In this document: piece after piece, positions 52,545-61,260 of the stretch
Numbering within the stretch: the first letter of the stretch is position 1
Layout of the letters: each line of letters begins with the position of its first letter
Assembly (NCBI RefSeq): GCF_001509555.1
Contig: NZ_LMAS01000002.1
Coordinates: forward strand, 361,981-425,980
Source of the DNA: Bacillus sp. FJAT-29937
GTDB lineage: Bacteria; Bacillota; Bacilli; Bacillales; Cytobacillaceae
Direction of reading: 5' to 3'
DNA: 64,000 nucleotides
Program-made: the position numbers and the translations under genes
The notes under the pieces: generated by a model
Databases searched by the model: none
Seen by the model: only the letters and a program-made list of their open reading frames with translations
What the model was told of the DNA's origin: nothing

Positions 52545-54128
52545 ATGTCATATTCGCTAATCGTTCAAGAGTTATTTAATAGAAACCATTTTCAAAAAGC
52601 AGAAGTGATCGCAGGTCATGGCGGGATCCTGAATACTATTAAGTGGGTTCATATACTGGAATCGAAAGAGATAGGCACATTAATTAAGGGAAATGAATTA
52701 ATATTAACAACGGGAATTCAACTAACATCCGAAGATACTCTATTAAATTTTTTAGAACAGTTGATTACAAAAGAAGCAGCCGCTTTATGTATTGAATTGG
52801 GTGAACATATCAAATCTGTTCCAAATAGTGTAATTGAGTTGGCTAATCGGCATAATTTACCGATTATTGTGTTTAATGAAATCGTTCCATTTATTGAAAT
52901 AACACAAGAAATACATAGCTTGTTAATTAATCAACAATATGAAATGATCAAACGGCTAGAAAATTATTCACAAGAAATTAATAAATTAACTTTGAAAATA
53001 ACTCATTATGAACATATCCTCATGAAGCTTTATAAATATTTAAACATGAACGTTGCATTTATCATTAATGGGCAACAGTCATTATTTATTCCAAATGAAA
53101 AACATCAGATATATGAGAACTTAAGGGATCAATACGAACAAAAAGGGGAAGGAAGTCATTTTGCCAAATGTGAAGTAATTATATTAGAGGAAAGTTATGG
53201 GGAAGTATGTATTTTCACGAAGAACCGAACAATAAATGAGTTTGAATTATTAATACTAGATAGAACGGTTACGGCCTTATCGCAATATTTGCTGCGCAGT
53301 CTGTATATAGAAGAAAAACAAAACATTCACTCCCGCCTATTGCTAGAGTCTTGGTTAGATGGAACAGTTGAAGATTCTGTCATTACTAGTTTCCTACAGG
53401 AACAGGGTTTTCATAATTTATTAAATTGCTCATACTTTGTATTAGTCGAACAAATAAATAATACAAAAAAAGGATATGATTTAAATTATTATAAATTATA
53501 TTCCCGCAATATTTTTGAAAATAAAGGGTTCGTTTTATTTTTATTAGAGGAAAAGCAAAGGCTGATTTATATTATTGCAGATATAATTGGACATGATATT
53601 AAACCTCGTATAATAGAATGTATAGAGAAAATCAGAAACTTTAGAAAGAATAATAATTATATCAATCTATCGGTCACTACTGCCGTTGGCCAGATTATGA
53701 ATGATTATAAATTAGTGCATCAAAGCTGTGAAACTGCACGTGATACGTTATTAATCCGCAATAACGCTTTTCATCTATCTTATTTCTATGAAGATCTTTT
53801 CACACATCAATTAGTTCTGCAAATGCAAAAAAACAAAGCCATTATGGATTTAGCTAAAAAATATTTAAAGCCCCTCTATGACTACGATGCAAAAAATAAT
53901 GGTCAGCTGATTGAAACGCTACAAGCTTATCTTCAATGTAATTGTCTAAAAAATGAGACTGCCAAGAAGCTATTTATTGTCCGCCAAACTTTATATCATC
54001 GCTTATCCAAAATTGAAAGTTTAATAGGAAGTGATTATACGCTTCCGCCAAAGCGCCTAGCTGTTGAATTGATGCTGCTCGCAACTCAATATAACTTCCA
54101 GATTACAGACTCTGAAAGTCTGAATTAA
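52545..54128 (+). CDS. PucR family transcriptional regulator
   Basis: This 527-residue protein has the PucR layout. The N-terminal ligand-sensing domain (about 1-125) includes GGILNTIKWVHILESKEIGTLIKGNELILTTG-type residues (for example VHILES and LILTTG). A central region follows, and the C-terminal PucR-type helix-turn-helix is in TLQAYLQCN, KKLFIVRQTLYHRLSKIESLIG. PucR-type activators respond to small metabolites and usually regulate adjacent catabolic genes. It lies upstream of the aminotransferase and semialdehyde dehydrogenase, in the same direction. A palindrome at 54247-54281 is a candidate binding site. Confidence 0.88.
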   Translation: MSYSLIVQELFNRNHFQKAEVIAGHGGILNTIKWVHILESKEIGTLIKGNELILTTGIQLTSEDTLLNFLEQLITKEAAALCIELGEHIKSVPNSVIELANRHNLPIIVFNEIVPFIEITQEIHSLLINQQYEMIKRLENYSQEINKLTLKITHYEHILMKLYKYLNMNVAFIINGQQSLFIPNEKHQIYENLRDQYEQKGEGSHFAKCEVIILEESYGEVCIFTKNRTINEFELLILDRTVTALSQYLLRSLYIEEKQNIHSRLLLESWLDGTVEDSVITSFLQEQGFHNLLNCSYFVLVEQINNTKKGYDLNYYKLYSRNIFENKGFVLFLLEEKQRLIYIIADIIGHDIKPRIIECIEKIRNFRKNNNYINLSVTTAVGQIMNDYKLVHQSCETARDTLLIRNNAFHLSYFYEDLFTHQLVLQMQKNKAIMDLAKKYLKPLYDYDAKNNGQLIETLQAYLQCNCLKNETAKKLFIVRQTLYHRLSKIESLIGSDYTLPPKRLAVELMLLATQYNFQITDSESLN

Positions 54129-54246
54129 AGCATAGTTCTAAAATATAAATTTTGAATCTTCAGTAAAGATCGATTTGCCAAATTCTAATCAAGGCTTTGA
54201 CCTAACGGTGATTCCATTAAGAAGTGTCAATGTGTGAAACAGTATT

Positions 54247-54281
54247 TAGTTATCATTTAACATTATGTCAGATGATAACTA
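54247..54281. promoter_or_regulatory. Candidate operator: 10-bp inverted repeat before aminotransferase gene
   Basis: TAGTTATCAT (54247-54256) and ATGATAACTA (54272-54281) are perfect reverse complements with a 15-base gap, so the centres are 25 bp apart, about 60 bases before the start of the aminotransferase. Placement suits a dimeric activator such as the upstream PucR-type protein. Confidence 0.5.
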
Positions 54282-54338
54282 TGATATTAAGCGTCACAAT
54301 TAAGACAGAAGAAACAATTTTCTAAAGGAGTGACTCAA

Positions 54339-55691
54339 ATGGAGAAGGTTCATTTGACTGAAAGTTTAGTCACAAAGGATGAGAAATATCTTTGGAATTC
54401 AATGAAGCCATATAATCCGCAAGCTACAACTATTATTCAAAAAGCGAAAGGAGCTTGGCTGACGGATATCGAGGGGAATCGTTATCTAGATGCGATGGCA
54501 GGTTTATGGTGTGTAAACGTTGGTTATGGAAGGGAAGAGATTGCAAAGGCTGCGTATGACCAGCTCCTTGAGAACAATTATACTCCCTTAACCGTTAGTC
54601 ATCCTTCCGCGATTTTACTTGCCGAGAAAATCAGTGATTTATTGGGCGGGGATTACGTTGTATTTTTCTCGAATAGCGGCTCAGAAGCGAATGAAACAGC
54701 CTTTAAAATTGCTCGCCAGTATTACCAGCAAAAAGGACAAGGAACGCGTTATAAAATTGTTTCGCGTTATCGCGCCTATCACGGAAACTCAATGGGCGCT
54801 CTCGCGGCAACAGGGCAAGCAGAACGGAAATACAAATACGAACCGTTATCACCAGGATTTATTCATGTAAAAGCGCCGGATCAATACCGTTACAATGAGG
54901 ATGGATATAAGAATGCCGCTGATTTACCATCTGTTAAAGCAGTAGACGAAATCATGACATGGGAACATTCTGAAACGATAGCTGCCATGATCATGGAACC
55001 GATTATTACGGGCGGAGGGGTCATTATGCCTCCAGATGATTATTTAAAAGGTGTAAAAGAAGTTTGCGAGAAACACGGCGCCCTATTAATAGTAGATGAA
55101 GTAATCTGCGGATTCGGTCGTACAGGAAAGGCCTTCGGGCATCAAAATTATGGAGTGCAGCCTGACATTGTCACAATGGCAAAGGGGCTTACAAGCGCAT
55201 ACATGCCACTATCTGCAACAGCTGTGAAGAGAGAAATATATGACGAGTTTACTAGAAACGGAAACTATGACTTTTTCCGTCATGTTAATACATTTGGCGG
55301 CTCTCCCGCAGCATGTGCAGTTGCACTGAAAAACCTAGAAATTATGGAACAAGAAAATTTATTTGAACAGTCTTCAATTATGGGAGAGATTTTAGTAACT
55401 GAATTAAAAGATAAACTATCACACTGCCCTTATGTTGGAGATATTCGCGGCAAAGGATTGCTTATCGGAATTGAGCTAGTAGAAGATCGCAGCACGAAAA
55501 AACCATTCCCTGTAGAGAAAGTCAATCAAGTCATTGCGAAATGTAAAGAACAAGGGCTGATTATTGGGAAAAACGGTGTGACAGTTGCAGGTTATAACAA
55601 TATATTAGCACTGTCACCACCATTAAATATTACCTTGGAGGAAAAGGATTTCATTGTTGCAAGATTAGTGCAAGCAATTGAAACTTTATAA
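54339..55691 (+). CDS. Class III omega-amino acid--pyruvate aminotransferase
   Basis: This 450-residue class III PLP aminotransferase has GLWCVNVGYGREEIAKAA, the cofactor loop SNSGSEANETAFKIARQYY, YHGNSMGALAATGQ, the aspartate in LIVDEVICGFGRTGKAFG, and the Schiff-base lysine in VTMAKGLTSAYMPLSA. It resembles beta-alanine or omega-amino acid:pyruvate aminotransferases. The next gene is a malonate-semialdehyde dehydrogenase-like enzyme, so beta-alanine is the best substrate guess; taurine or other omega-amines remain possible. The ATG at 54339 is 8 bases after AAAGGAG. Confidence 0.87.
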   Translation: MEKVHLTESLVTKDEKYLWNSMKPYNPQATTIIQKAKGAWLTDIEGNRYLDAMAGLWCVNVGYGREEIAKAAYDQLLENNYTPLTVSHPSAILLAEKISDLLGGDYVVFFSNSGSEANETAFKIARQYYQQKGQGTRYKIVSRYRAYHGNSMGALAATGQAERKYKYEPLSPGFIHVKAPDQYRYNEDGYKNAADLPSVKAVDEIMTWEHSETIAAMIMEPIITGGGVIMPPDDYLKGVKEVCEKHGALLIVDEVICGFGRTGKAFGHQNYGVQPDIVTMAKGLTSAYMPLSATAVKREIYDEFTRNGNYDFFRHVNTFGGSPAACAVALKNLEIMEQENLFEQSSIMGEILVTELKDKLSHCPYVGDIRGKGLLIGIELVEDRSTKKPFPVEKVNQVIAKCKEQGLIIGKNGVTVAGYNNILALSPPLNITLEEKDFIVARLVQAIETL

Positions 55692-55747
55692 GTGCACTTC
55701 CCAAAATAGTAGAATCGCTGCTTCATACTCGAAAGGAGACTAAGAAG

Positions 55748-57262
55748 ATGACAAACATTACTGAAGTGAAAGAACTTACACATTTTATAGGGGGGAAAAT
55801 GACTGCTGGAAAAAGCGGGCGGTACTCCAATGTATTCAATCCTGCTACAGGGGAAGTCATTGCCAAAGTGCCATTAGCTTCCGCGGAGGAAGTGAAGGAA
55901 GCAATTGAAAAAGCAGAGGCTGCATTCCCAGCATGGCGTGATATCTCAGTAGCTAAACGGGCAGAGGTTGTAATGAAATTCAGGCACCTGCTAACCGAAA
56001 ATAAAGATAAATTAATAGAATTAATTTGCACGGAAAGCGGAAAAACAGAAGAAGACGCAATGGGCGAAATTACCCGCGGGATAGAATCTGTGGATTTGGC
56101 AATAAATGCTCCTCACTTAATGAAAGGAGAATATTCAGTTAATGTAGGCGGGCAAATTAATGCCTATTCAGCTAAATATCCGCTTGGTGTAGTAACAGCC
56201 ATCTCTCCATTCAACTTTCCAATCATGGTGCCGCTAGCCCAGACTAGTATGGCAGTCGCGGTTGGAAATGCTGTTATTTTAAAAGCTTCCGAGCGAGTGC
56301 CAATGTCAGCTTTATTTATAAGTGAACTATGGAAAGAAGCAGGGCTTCCGGACGGAATTTGGTCAGTTATCAATGGAGATAAAGAGGCGGTTAATGAGCT
56401 ACTCGAAAATCGAGCCGTACAGGCAGTTTCTTTTGTTGGATCTACACCTGTAGCACAATATATTTATGAAACAAGCGCTAAATATGGGAAACGTGTCGTT
56501 GCATTAGGCGGCGGAAAAAATAATATGGTCGTCATGCCGGATGCTGATTTAGAACAAGTAGCGAATGCTTTCATCAGTGCAGGGTATGGGGCTGCTTCCC
56601 AACGGTGTATGGCCATCTCCGCATTAATGCCAGTAGGACAAGAAACGGCAGATCGTTTAGCGGAAATTTTAAAAGAAAAGATTGATAACTTAAAAGTAGG
56701 GGCTTATACAGAAAAGGTAGATTACGGCCCTGTTATTTCCCAGCAAGCAAAAGAAAACATTTTAAAAGCTATTGATCGCAGTGAAGAAGAAGGGGCGAAA
56801 ATTATTTGTGATGGCCGTGATAAAGACATTACAAAAAATAGCAAAGGCTTCTTCTTAGCACCAACTTTGCTCGATTATGTAAAACCGGGTATGGAAATTT
56901 ATAATGAAGAAGTCTTCGGACCCGTTCGTAATATTGTACGTGTAGACACATTAGAGGAAGCGATTAAATTAATCAATCAGCATGAACTAGGAAATGGCGT
57001 AACAATTTTTACAAATAATGGGCTGGCAGCTAGAAAATTCACAACTGAAATTGATGTCGGAATGGTCGGTGTCAATGTTCCGATTCCAATACCGGTTGGT
57101 TATCATAACTTTGCTGGTTTTAAGGGCTCAAGATTTGGTGAAGGACATATGTTTGGTCCAGAACAAGTAAAGTTTTTCACAAAATCTAAGACAATTTCCG
57201 AACGCTGGCTATCAACAAGTGAAGATAGTAGTCTATCATTTGCGTTTCCGAGTAATAATTGA
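55748..57262 (+). CDS. CoA-acylating (methyl)malonate-semialdehyde dehydrogenase
   Basis: This 504-residue aldehyde dehydrogenase has the MMSDH/IolA hallmarks: SPFNFPIMVPL, GGGKNNMVVMPDADLEQ, the catalytic cysteine in GAASQRCMAIS (about 285), EVFGPV, and the special C-terminal GVNVPIPIPVGYHNFAGFKGS. This subfamily oxidises malonate or methylmalonate semialdehyde with CoA to acetyl- or propionyl-CoA. Together with the upstream aminotransferase it would turn beta-alanine into acetyl-CoA. AAAGGAG precedes the ATG. The usual KNH motif reads KNN here. A terminator copy lies 105 bases after the stop. Confidence 0.9.
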   Translation: MTNITEVKELTHFIGGKMTAGKSGRYSNVFNPATGEVIAKVPLASAEEVKEAIEKAEAAFPAWRDISVAKRAEVVMKFRHLLTENKDKLIELICTESGKTEEDAMGEITRGIESVDLAINAPHLMKGEYSVNVGGQINAYSAKYPLGVVTAISPFNFPIMVPLAQTSMAVAVGNAVILKASERVPMSALFISELWKEAGLPDGIWSVINGDKEAVNELLENRAVQAVSFVGSTPVAQYIYETSAKYGKRVVALGGGKNNMVVMPDADLEQVANAFISAGYGAASQRCMAISALMPVGQETADRLAEILKEKIDNLKVGAYTEKVDYGPVISQQAKENILKAIDRSEEEGAKIICDGRDKDITKNSKGFFLAPTLLDYVKPGMEIYNEEVFGPVRNIVRVDTLEEAIKLINQHELGNGVTIFTNNGLAARKFTTEIDVGMVGVNVPIPIPVGYHNFAGFKGSRFGEGHMFGPEQVKFFTKSKTISERWLSTSEDSSLSFAFPSNN

Positions 57263-57301
57263 ATAGAGTTTGTATTTAAACATTAATAATAACTAGCAAG
57301 G

Positions 57302-57400
57302 AATTGACACAGCGCGATCGGATTGAGTTTGGGCCAATTTCAAAAATAAGAAGAAGTAGAATATATAAGACCTTTCCGGATTATGGGAAAGGTCTTTCTT
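57302..57400 (+). pseudogene. Decayed copy of sodC 3' end plus terminator
   Basis: The bases from TTGACACAG through the hairpin align to the sodC 3' end (52341-52460). The frame from 57304 still reads MTQ, then RDRIEFGPISK, against [19 protein letters not shown] in sodC, so about six codons are lost. The terminator arms are identical to those of sodC with one loop change. No upstream part of sodC is present, so this is a fragment and not a gene. It sits just after the catabolic cassette. Confidence 0.85.
57367..57399 (+). terminator. Second copy of the sodC terminator, now after the dehydrogenase gene
   Basis: AAGACCTTTCC (57367-57377) pairs with GGAAAGGTCTT (57386-57396). It would terminate the aminotransferase-dehydrogenase transcript. 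Confidence 0.85.
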
Positions 57401-57414
57401 CAAAGGGAGCGGTA

Positions 57415-57556
57415 ATTGGACAGGAAAGCGTCAATTTTCAAAAAGGTGTCCGACAAAGTGAGTTTATCGGACAGGAAAGCAACAATTTCCAAAAAGTTAT
57501 CCACAAAGCAGTATTTGGTGAAAGAAAATTGACCACTATCCACAACTTTATCCACT
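57415..57556. repeat. 51-bp-period repeats with DnaA-box-like sequences
   Basis: GGACAGGAAAGC occurs at 57418 and 57469 (51 bp apart), each followed by CAATTT and AAAAAG. A weak third copy starts near 57518. TTATCCACA (57497-57505) is a perfect DnaA-box sequence; CTATCCACA (57536-57544) and TTATCCACT (57548-57556) are one base off. Confidence 0.65.
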
Positions 57557-57558
57557 TA

Positions 57559-58728
57559 TTATTCAAATGCCCTCTTCAATCTCTCCAATCCATCCAACAG
57601 CATTTCCCGCGGACAAGCGATATTCATGCGAACGAAGCCTTCTCCGCCAAGACCGTATTTTTTCCCTGGTTCTAATGCCAGTTTGCCTTTATATAGTAAG
57701 CGATCTCTAATGTCTTCATCGCTTAAATCCAGCTCGCGGCAATTTAACCATAATAAATAGGTGCCCTCAGGTTCCATAACTTTGATCGATGGCAAGTGTT
57801 TGTCAATAAAGCTTTTTGCCGTTTCAACGTTTTCATGTAAGTATTCAAGAAGTTCATCCAACCAGCTATTTCCGTGCTTATAAGCGGCTTCCATTCCAAT
57901 TGCCCCAAAGGTTGGCAATGAAAAGAAACCTTGACGTTGCAGAACTGTTTGAAATTCTTTGCGAAGTTCTTTGTTGGAAATGATAACAGCAGAAGCTTGT
58001 AGCCCTGCCAGATTGAATGTTTTTGTTGGCGCAATGCAAGTTATTGTAATCTCATTGAATATGTTATTCAATGAAGCGATTGGAATATGCTTATTTTCTT
58101 TAAAAACAAGGTCAGAATGAATTTCATCGGATAGAATTAAACACTGATACTGATGGCAGAGCTCACCGATCTTTTGTAATTCTTCTTTTGTCCATACTCT
58201 GCCGCCGGGATTATGTGGATTACATAAAAGGAATAATTTAACTCCCTCTTTTAATCGTTCTTCAAAATCAGCAAAATCGATTTCAAAGCGATTGTTTACT
58301 AATTTTAAGGGAGAATTTACTACTTCTCGATTATTTTTCTTAACCATGTCGAAAAAAGGAGCATAGACAGGTGATTGCAGCATCACTTTATCTCCAGGGG
58401 CAGTATAGGCCTCAATCGCAGTTGCAATCGAAGGAACGACTCCCAAATTATATAGAATCCATTCATTTTCAATATTCCAGCTGTGTCTATTCTGAAGCCA
58501 CTGCGTTATGCTATCAGCCGTTGAGGTTGAAGGAAATGTATAGCCGAAAACACCATGATGAACTCGGTCCAGAAGAGCATCTTTCACTTCCGAGGGCGGC
58601 GCGAAATCCATATCAGCTACCCACATTGGCAATACCTCGCTCGTTCCAAAGACTTGCTGGGTCATTCCCCATTTAACAGATGAAGTATTTTCCCGATTAA
58701 TAATTTGATCAAAGTCAAACTTCTTCAT
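57559..58728 (-). CDS. patB: Cystathionine beta-lyase, PatB/MalY type
   Basis: This 389-residue fold-type I PLP enzyme has WVADMDFAPPSEV near the N-terminus, LFLLCNPHNPGGRVWTKEEL, ILSDEIHSDLVF with the cofactor Asp, and the Schiff-base lysine in CIAPTKTFNLAGLQAS (about 235). The C-terminal GEGFVRMNIACPREMLLDGLERL is typical of PatB. B. subtilis PatB cleaves C-S bonds of cystathionine and related thiols. Length matches (387). It is divergent from yugE, as in B. subtilis. No terminator was seen at its 3' end, which runs toward the repeats and DnaA-box-like sites. Confidence 0.92.
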   Translation of the reverse strand: MKKFDFDQIINRENTSSVKWGMTQQVFGTSEVLPMWVADMDFAPPSEVKDALLDRVHHGVFGYTFPSTSTADSITQWLQNRHSWNIENEWILYNLGVVPSIATAIEAYTAPGDKVMLQSPVYAPFFDMVKKNNREVVNSPLKLVNNRFEIDFADFEERLKEGVKLFLLCNPHNPGGRVWTKEELQKIGELCHQYQCLILSDEIHSDLVFKENKHIPIASLNNIFNEITITCIAPTKTFNLAGLQASAVIISNKELRKEFQTVLQRQGFFSLPTFGAIGMEAAYKHGNSWLDELLEYLHENVETAKSFIDKHLPSIKVMEPEGTYLLWLNCRELDLSDEDIRDRLLYKGKLALEPGKKYGLGGEGFVRMNIACPREMLLDGLERLKRAFE

Positions 58729-58810
58729 TGTATCCCCGCCTTTTCAATCATATGGTCTATATTCTATAATAAAGGATGGATACAAAAAGTAAAAATTTTA
58801 AGGTGATTAT

Positions 58811-59071
58811 ATGCAAATGCAACAGTTGAACTTACAGTTGGTCAATACAATAGATGAGTGGGATCCTTTTCGTATTGGTGCAGGAAATTATGAGACGGAA
58901 ATTGCTGATATTGTTCAAGCGGTTCATGATTTAGAAGAGACGAATAAGCTCGCGAGAAAAATTCAGGCTATTTTTGAATTTTCTTTTGAAAAACTTCTCC
59001 CGCTTGAGGAGTGCAAGGAAGTGGCAGTACATCTTCTTGCTATTAAGAATGATGGTGTATGCTCGTTATAG
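58811..59071 (+). CDS. yugE: YugE family (DUF1871) protein
   Basis: This 86-residue protein matches YugE: LVNTIDEWDPFRIGAGNYETEI-type start (for example EWDPF and YETEIADIVQAV), FEFSFEKLLPLEECKEVAVHLL, and the end CSL. It is small, soluble and helical, of unknown function. AAGGTGATT precedes the ATG. It is divergent from patB. A hairpin GGTGACT / AGTCACC follows directly and then the long 52-bp repeat array begins. Confidence 0.8.
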   Translation: MQMQQLNLQLVNTIDEWDPFRIGAGNYETEIADIVQAVHDLEETNKLARKIQAIFEFSFEKLLPLEECKEVAVHLLAIKNDGVCSL

Positions 59072-59076
59072 AGAAT

Positions 59077-59107
59077 GGTGACTATTTACTTTATGAGTCA
59101 CCCTTTA
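59077..59107 (+). terminator. Hairpin after yugE
   Basis: GGTGACT (59077-59083) pairs with AGTCACC (59096-59102), followed by CTTTATAAT, so the T-run is poor. Confidence 0.5.
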
Positions 59108-59130
59108 TAATGAAAAAGGCTTAAATGGGA

Positions 59131-59530
59131 GTTATGAAAGGCTCATAGAGCTCGTTTTGATAAGCAAGCATTAAAAACTGAAGCTATGGAAGGCTCATAG
59201 AGCTCGTTTTGATAAGAAAGCATTAAAAACGGAAGCTATGAAAGGCTCATAGAGCTCGTTTTGATAAGAAAGCATTAAAAACGGAAGCTATGGATGGTTC
59301 ATAGTGCTTGTTTTCATAGGGAGGCACTCCAAACGGAAGGTATGAAATGATCATAGAGCTCGTTTTGATAAAGAAGCACTCTAAACGGAAGCTATGAAAT
59401 GATCATAGTGCTCGTTTTGATAAGAAAGCACCCAAAATGGAGGCTATGAAGAATTCATATGGCTCCTTTTCATAGGTAAGCACTTCAAACCGAAGTTATG
59501 AAAGGTCCATAGAGCTCATTTTTTACATAA
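59131..59530. repeat. Eight tandem repeats of exactly 52-bp period
   Basis: The element TATG-A/G starts at 59133, 59185, 59237, 59289, 59341, 59393, 59445 and 59497, each 52 bp after the last; the eighth copy is partial. A consensus unit has GCTATGAAAGGCTCATAGAG, then CTCGTTTTGATAAGAAAGCA, then about 12 A-rich bases ending in CGGAA. CTATGA and TCATAG form a small palindrome in most copies. Copies 1-3 are almost identical and 4-8 diverge, but no copy changes length. It fills the yugE-yugF gap (59072-59564); there are no coding frames or spacers. Confidence 0.95.
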
Positions 59531-59564
59531 ATTGAAATATTCTCCCTCGTTCTACTGCTGAAAG

Positions 59565-60395
59565 TTAATCCTCGATAAACTCCTTCATATATTGAAAAAC
59601 CTCCTCGGGTCTCTCCTCTGGAAGAAGGTGGCCGGTTTCTTTTAAAACAATGAGTTTCGAATGATGTAGATCCTTTTGTAACTGTTTGCCTATTTCAAGT
59701 GGAACGATTTTATCCTTTTCACCCCAAAGCAATAAGCAAGGCACCTTGATTTTGTTTAAGATATTTGCAGATAAATCACCCTCGCGGTCACGGATTAGCT
59801 TTGCCAGGGCTGAGAATATATCTTCTTTTAAAAAAGGGGCTAAATATCCATCAGCCATTTCTTCATCGATGATGGATTGGTTGTAAACAACAAGCTTTAA
59901 ATTATTTTCCAATCCTGAACGCTCCAGCCACTTCTTAACAATCAAATGAGAAAATGGAAGATAAGTCGCAAGAACAAGCTGGGGCTTTGACTTTTTTAAA
60001 TAGCCTGAGCTGCAAAGAAGTACAACTTTATCAATAAGGTCTGGACGTAAATGAGCGATGTTTAGGGAAATTTGCCCACCCATTGAATGGCCAAGCAAGA
60101 TAATCTTATTCAAGTTCATGTTTTCTACGAGTTGAATAACGGTCATTGCCAGATTACGATAGGAATATTTGTAACGGCGAGATTTTCCGCTTTGCCCAAA
60201 TGGGGGTAAATCAATAGAAATAATATTATATTCATTTATTAAATACGGGATCAGCCGGCGGAAGCTAAAGCTTGAGGAAAGAAAGCCGTGCAGCAGGACA
60301 ATGGTTTCCTTCGACGAAGGGTGTTGTCGAAAGCTTTCATAGTAAATATTATTTCCATTAATATGTACGACTCGTTTTTCAATAGTATTCTCCAT
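59565..60395 (-). CDS. yugF: Alpha/beta hydrolase YugF
   Basis: This 276-residue alpha/beta hydrolase has the oxyanion motif LLHGFLSSSFSFRRLIP, the nucleophile elbow ILLGHSMGGQISLNIA (Ser about 98), the acid in LLWGEKDKIVPLEIG, and the catalytic His in ETGHLLPEERPEEV. B. subtilis YugF has the same position near patB and yugI. The substrate is unknown. The ATG at 60395 is chosen because GAGGGGATT lies just upstream; the longer frame to 60413 starts before that site. Confidence 0.88.
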   Translation of the reverse strand: MENTIEKRVVHINGNNIYYESFRQHPSSKETIVLLHGFLSSSFSFRRLIPYLINEYNIISIDLPPFGQSGKSRRYKYSYRNLAMTVIQLVENMNLNKIILLGHSMGGQISLNIAHLRPDLIDKVVLLCSSGYLKKSKPQLVLATYLPFSHLIVKKWLERSGLENNLKLVVYNQSIIDEEMADGYLAPFLKEDIFSALAKLIRDREGDLSANILNKIKVPCLLLWGEKDKIVPLEIGKQLQKDLHHSKLIVLKETGHLLPEERPEEVFQYMKEFIED

Positions 60396-60654
60396 GTTAA
60401 TCCCCTCAATCAACAGTATACCTTATTTTCACCGAAAGAATTGAAATCAACACACAAAAAAAGGACAACCCAATGGATTGTCACTTCAAAAAGGGGGAAT
60501 ACTAGAAAGCCTTTAAGAGCATCTTGCCCAAAATGCCATGTTTTCAAACATCAAATTTCAAAAAAGTCATATCCAATAAATCTTGCCAATCTTGATTAAA
60601 TAATAATAGTAATAACGAGCAAAATAGAGAATATCACGACCGAATTAATTGTTT
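60396..60654. other. Intergenic region between yugF and yugI
   Basis: This divergent gap contains a small hairpin near 60464 (GACAACC-AATG-GGATTGTC) and ends at the yugI promoter. I see no further gene, repeat or riboswitch core in it. Confidence 0.4.
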
Positions 60655-60683
60655 TTGAAAAAAGGCTCAAACTGTGGTATAAT
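60655..60683 (+). promoter_or_regulatory. Sigma-A promoter of yugI
   Basis: TTGAAA (60655-60660) and TATAAT (60678-60683) are separated by exactly 17 bases, about 50 bases before the yugI start. Confidence 0.85.
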
Positions 60684-60734
60684 TTTTAATTGCGAATAAA
60701 AACGATAAAATTAATAGAAATTAGGAGTGTTTCC

Positions 60735-61139
60735 ATGTCTGAAAAAATCGAAGTAGGCAGTGTTATTAAAGGTAAGGTGACAGGAGTTCAACCATATGGT
60801 GCGTTCGTTTCACTTAATGAAAATACTCAAGGGCTTGTTCATATTTCTGAGGTTACTCACGGATTTGTTAAGGATATTAATGAACATCTTAAAGTTGGAG
60901 ATGAAGTAGAAGTTAAAGTTCTTTCTGTTGATGAAGCATCAGGAAAAATAGGATTATCGATCCGTGCTACACAAGAAGCGCCAGCTGAAGCCGAAGTAAA
61001 AGCGAAAAAGCCGCGTAAACCTCGTCCAGCAGCTCCAATCCATGTAGAAAGCGATGCGGCACAAGGATTTAATACACTTAAGGATAAGCTTCAAGAGTGG
61101 ATTGACCAATCTCAACGTGAAGATTTAATTAAGAAATAA
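60735..61139 (+). CDS. yugI: S1 RNA-binding domain protein YugI (general stress protein 13)
   Basis: This 134-residue protein has one S1 domain in its first 75 residues: EVGSVIKGKVTGVQPYGAFVSL, GLVHISEVTHGFVKDI and DEVEVKVLSVDEASGKIGLSIR. A basic Lys/Pro/Arg linker (KAKKPRKPRPAAP) and a short helix follow. It binds RNA and is called general stress protein 13 in Bacillus; ribosome association is likely. The ATG at 60735 has TAGGAGTG upstream; the longer frame from 60690 begins just after the promoter. Confidence 0.92.
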   Translation: MSEKIEVGSVIKGKVTGVQPYGAFVSLNENTQGLVHISEVTHGFVKDINEHLKVGDEVEVKVLSVDEASGKIGLSIRATQEAPAEAEVKAKKPRKPRPAAPIHVESDAAQGFNTLKDKLQEWIDQSQREDLIKK

Positions 61140-61150
61140 TAAAAAAATGG

Positions 61151-61174
61151 AAACCGAGCTTAGCTCGGTTTTTT
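61151..61174 (+). terminator. Terminator after yugI
   Basis: AAACCGAGCT and AGCTCGGTTT form a tight stem, followed by T residues. Confidence 0.9.
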
Positions 61175-61260
61175 ACTTTTTTTGGCCAGAGCTGAACTGA
61201 ATATTTGCATTTTCTCTATCGAATAATAACCCTTGTTACAACTAAAAGGGGGAATTTCAC

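Noticed and set aside
57304..57675. 123-codon open frame on the plus strand after the dehydrogenase gene
   Set aside because: Its start is the decayed sodC fragment, its middle is the 51-bp repeat and its end overlaps patB antisense. There is no ribosome site.
59131..59530. Possible CRISPR array
   Set aside because: The units abut directly with no unique spacers, the whole 52 bp is repeated with drift, and no cas genes are nearby.
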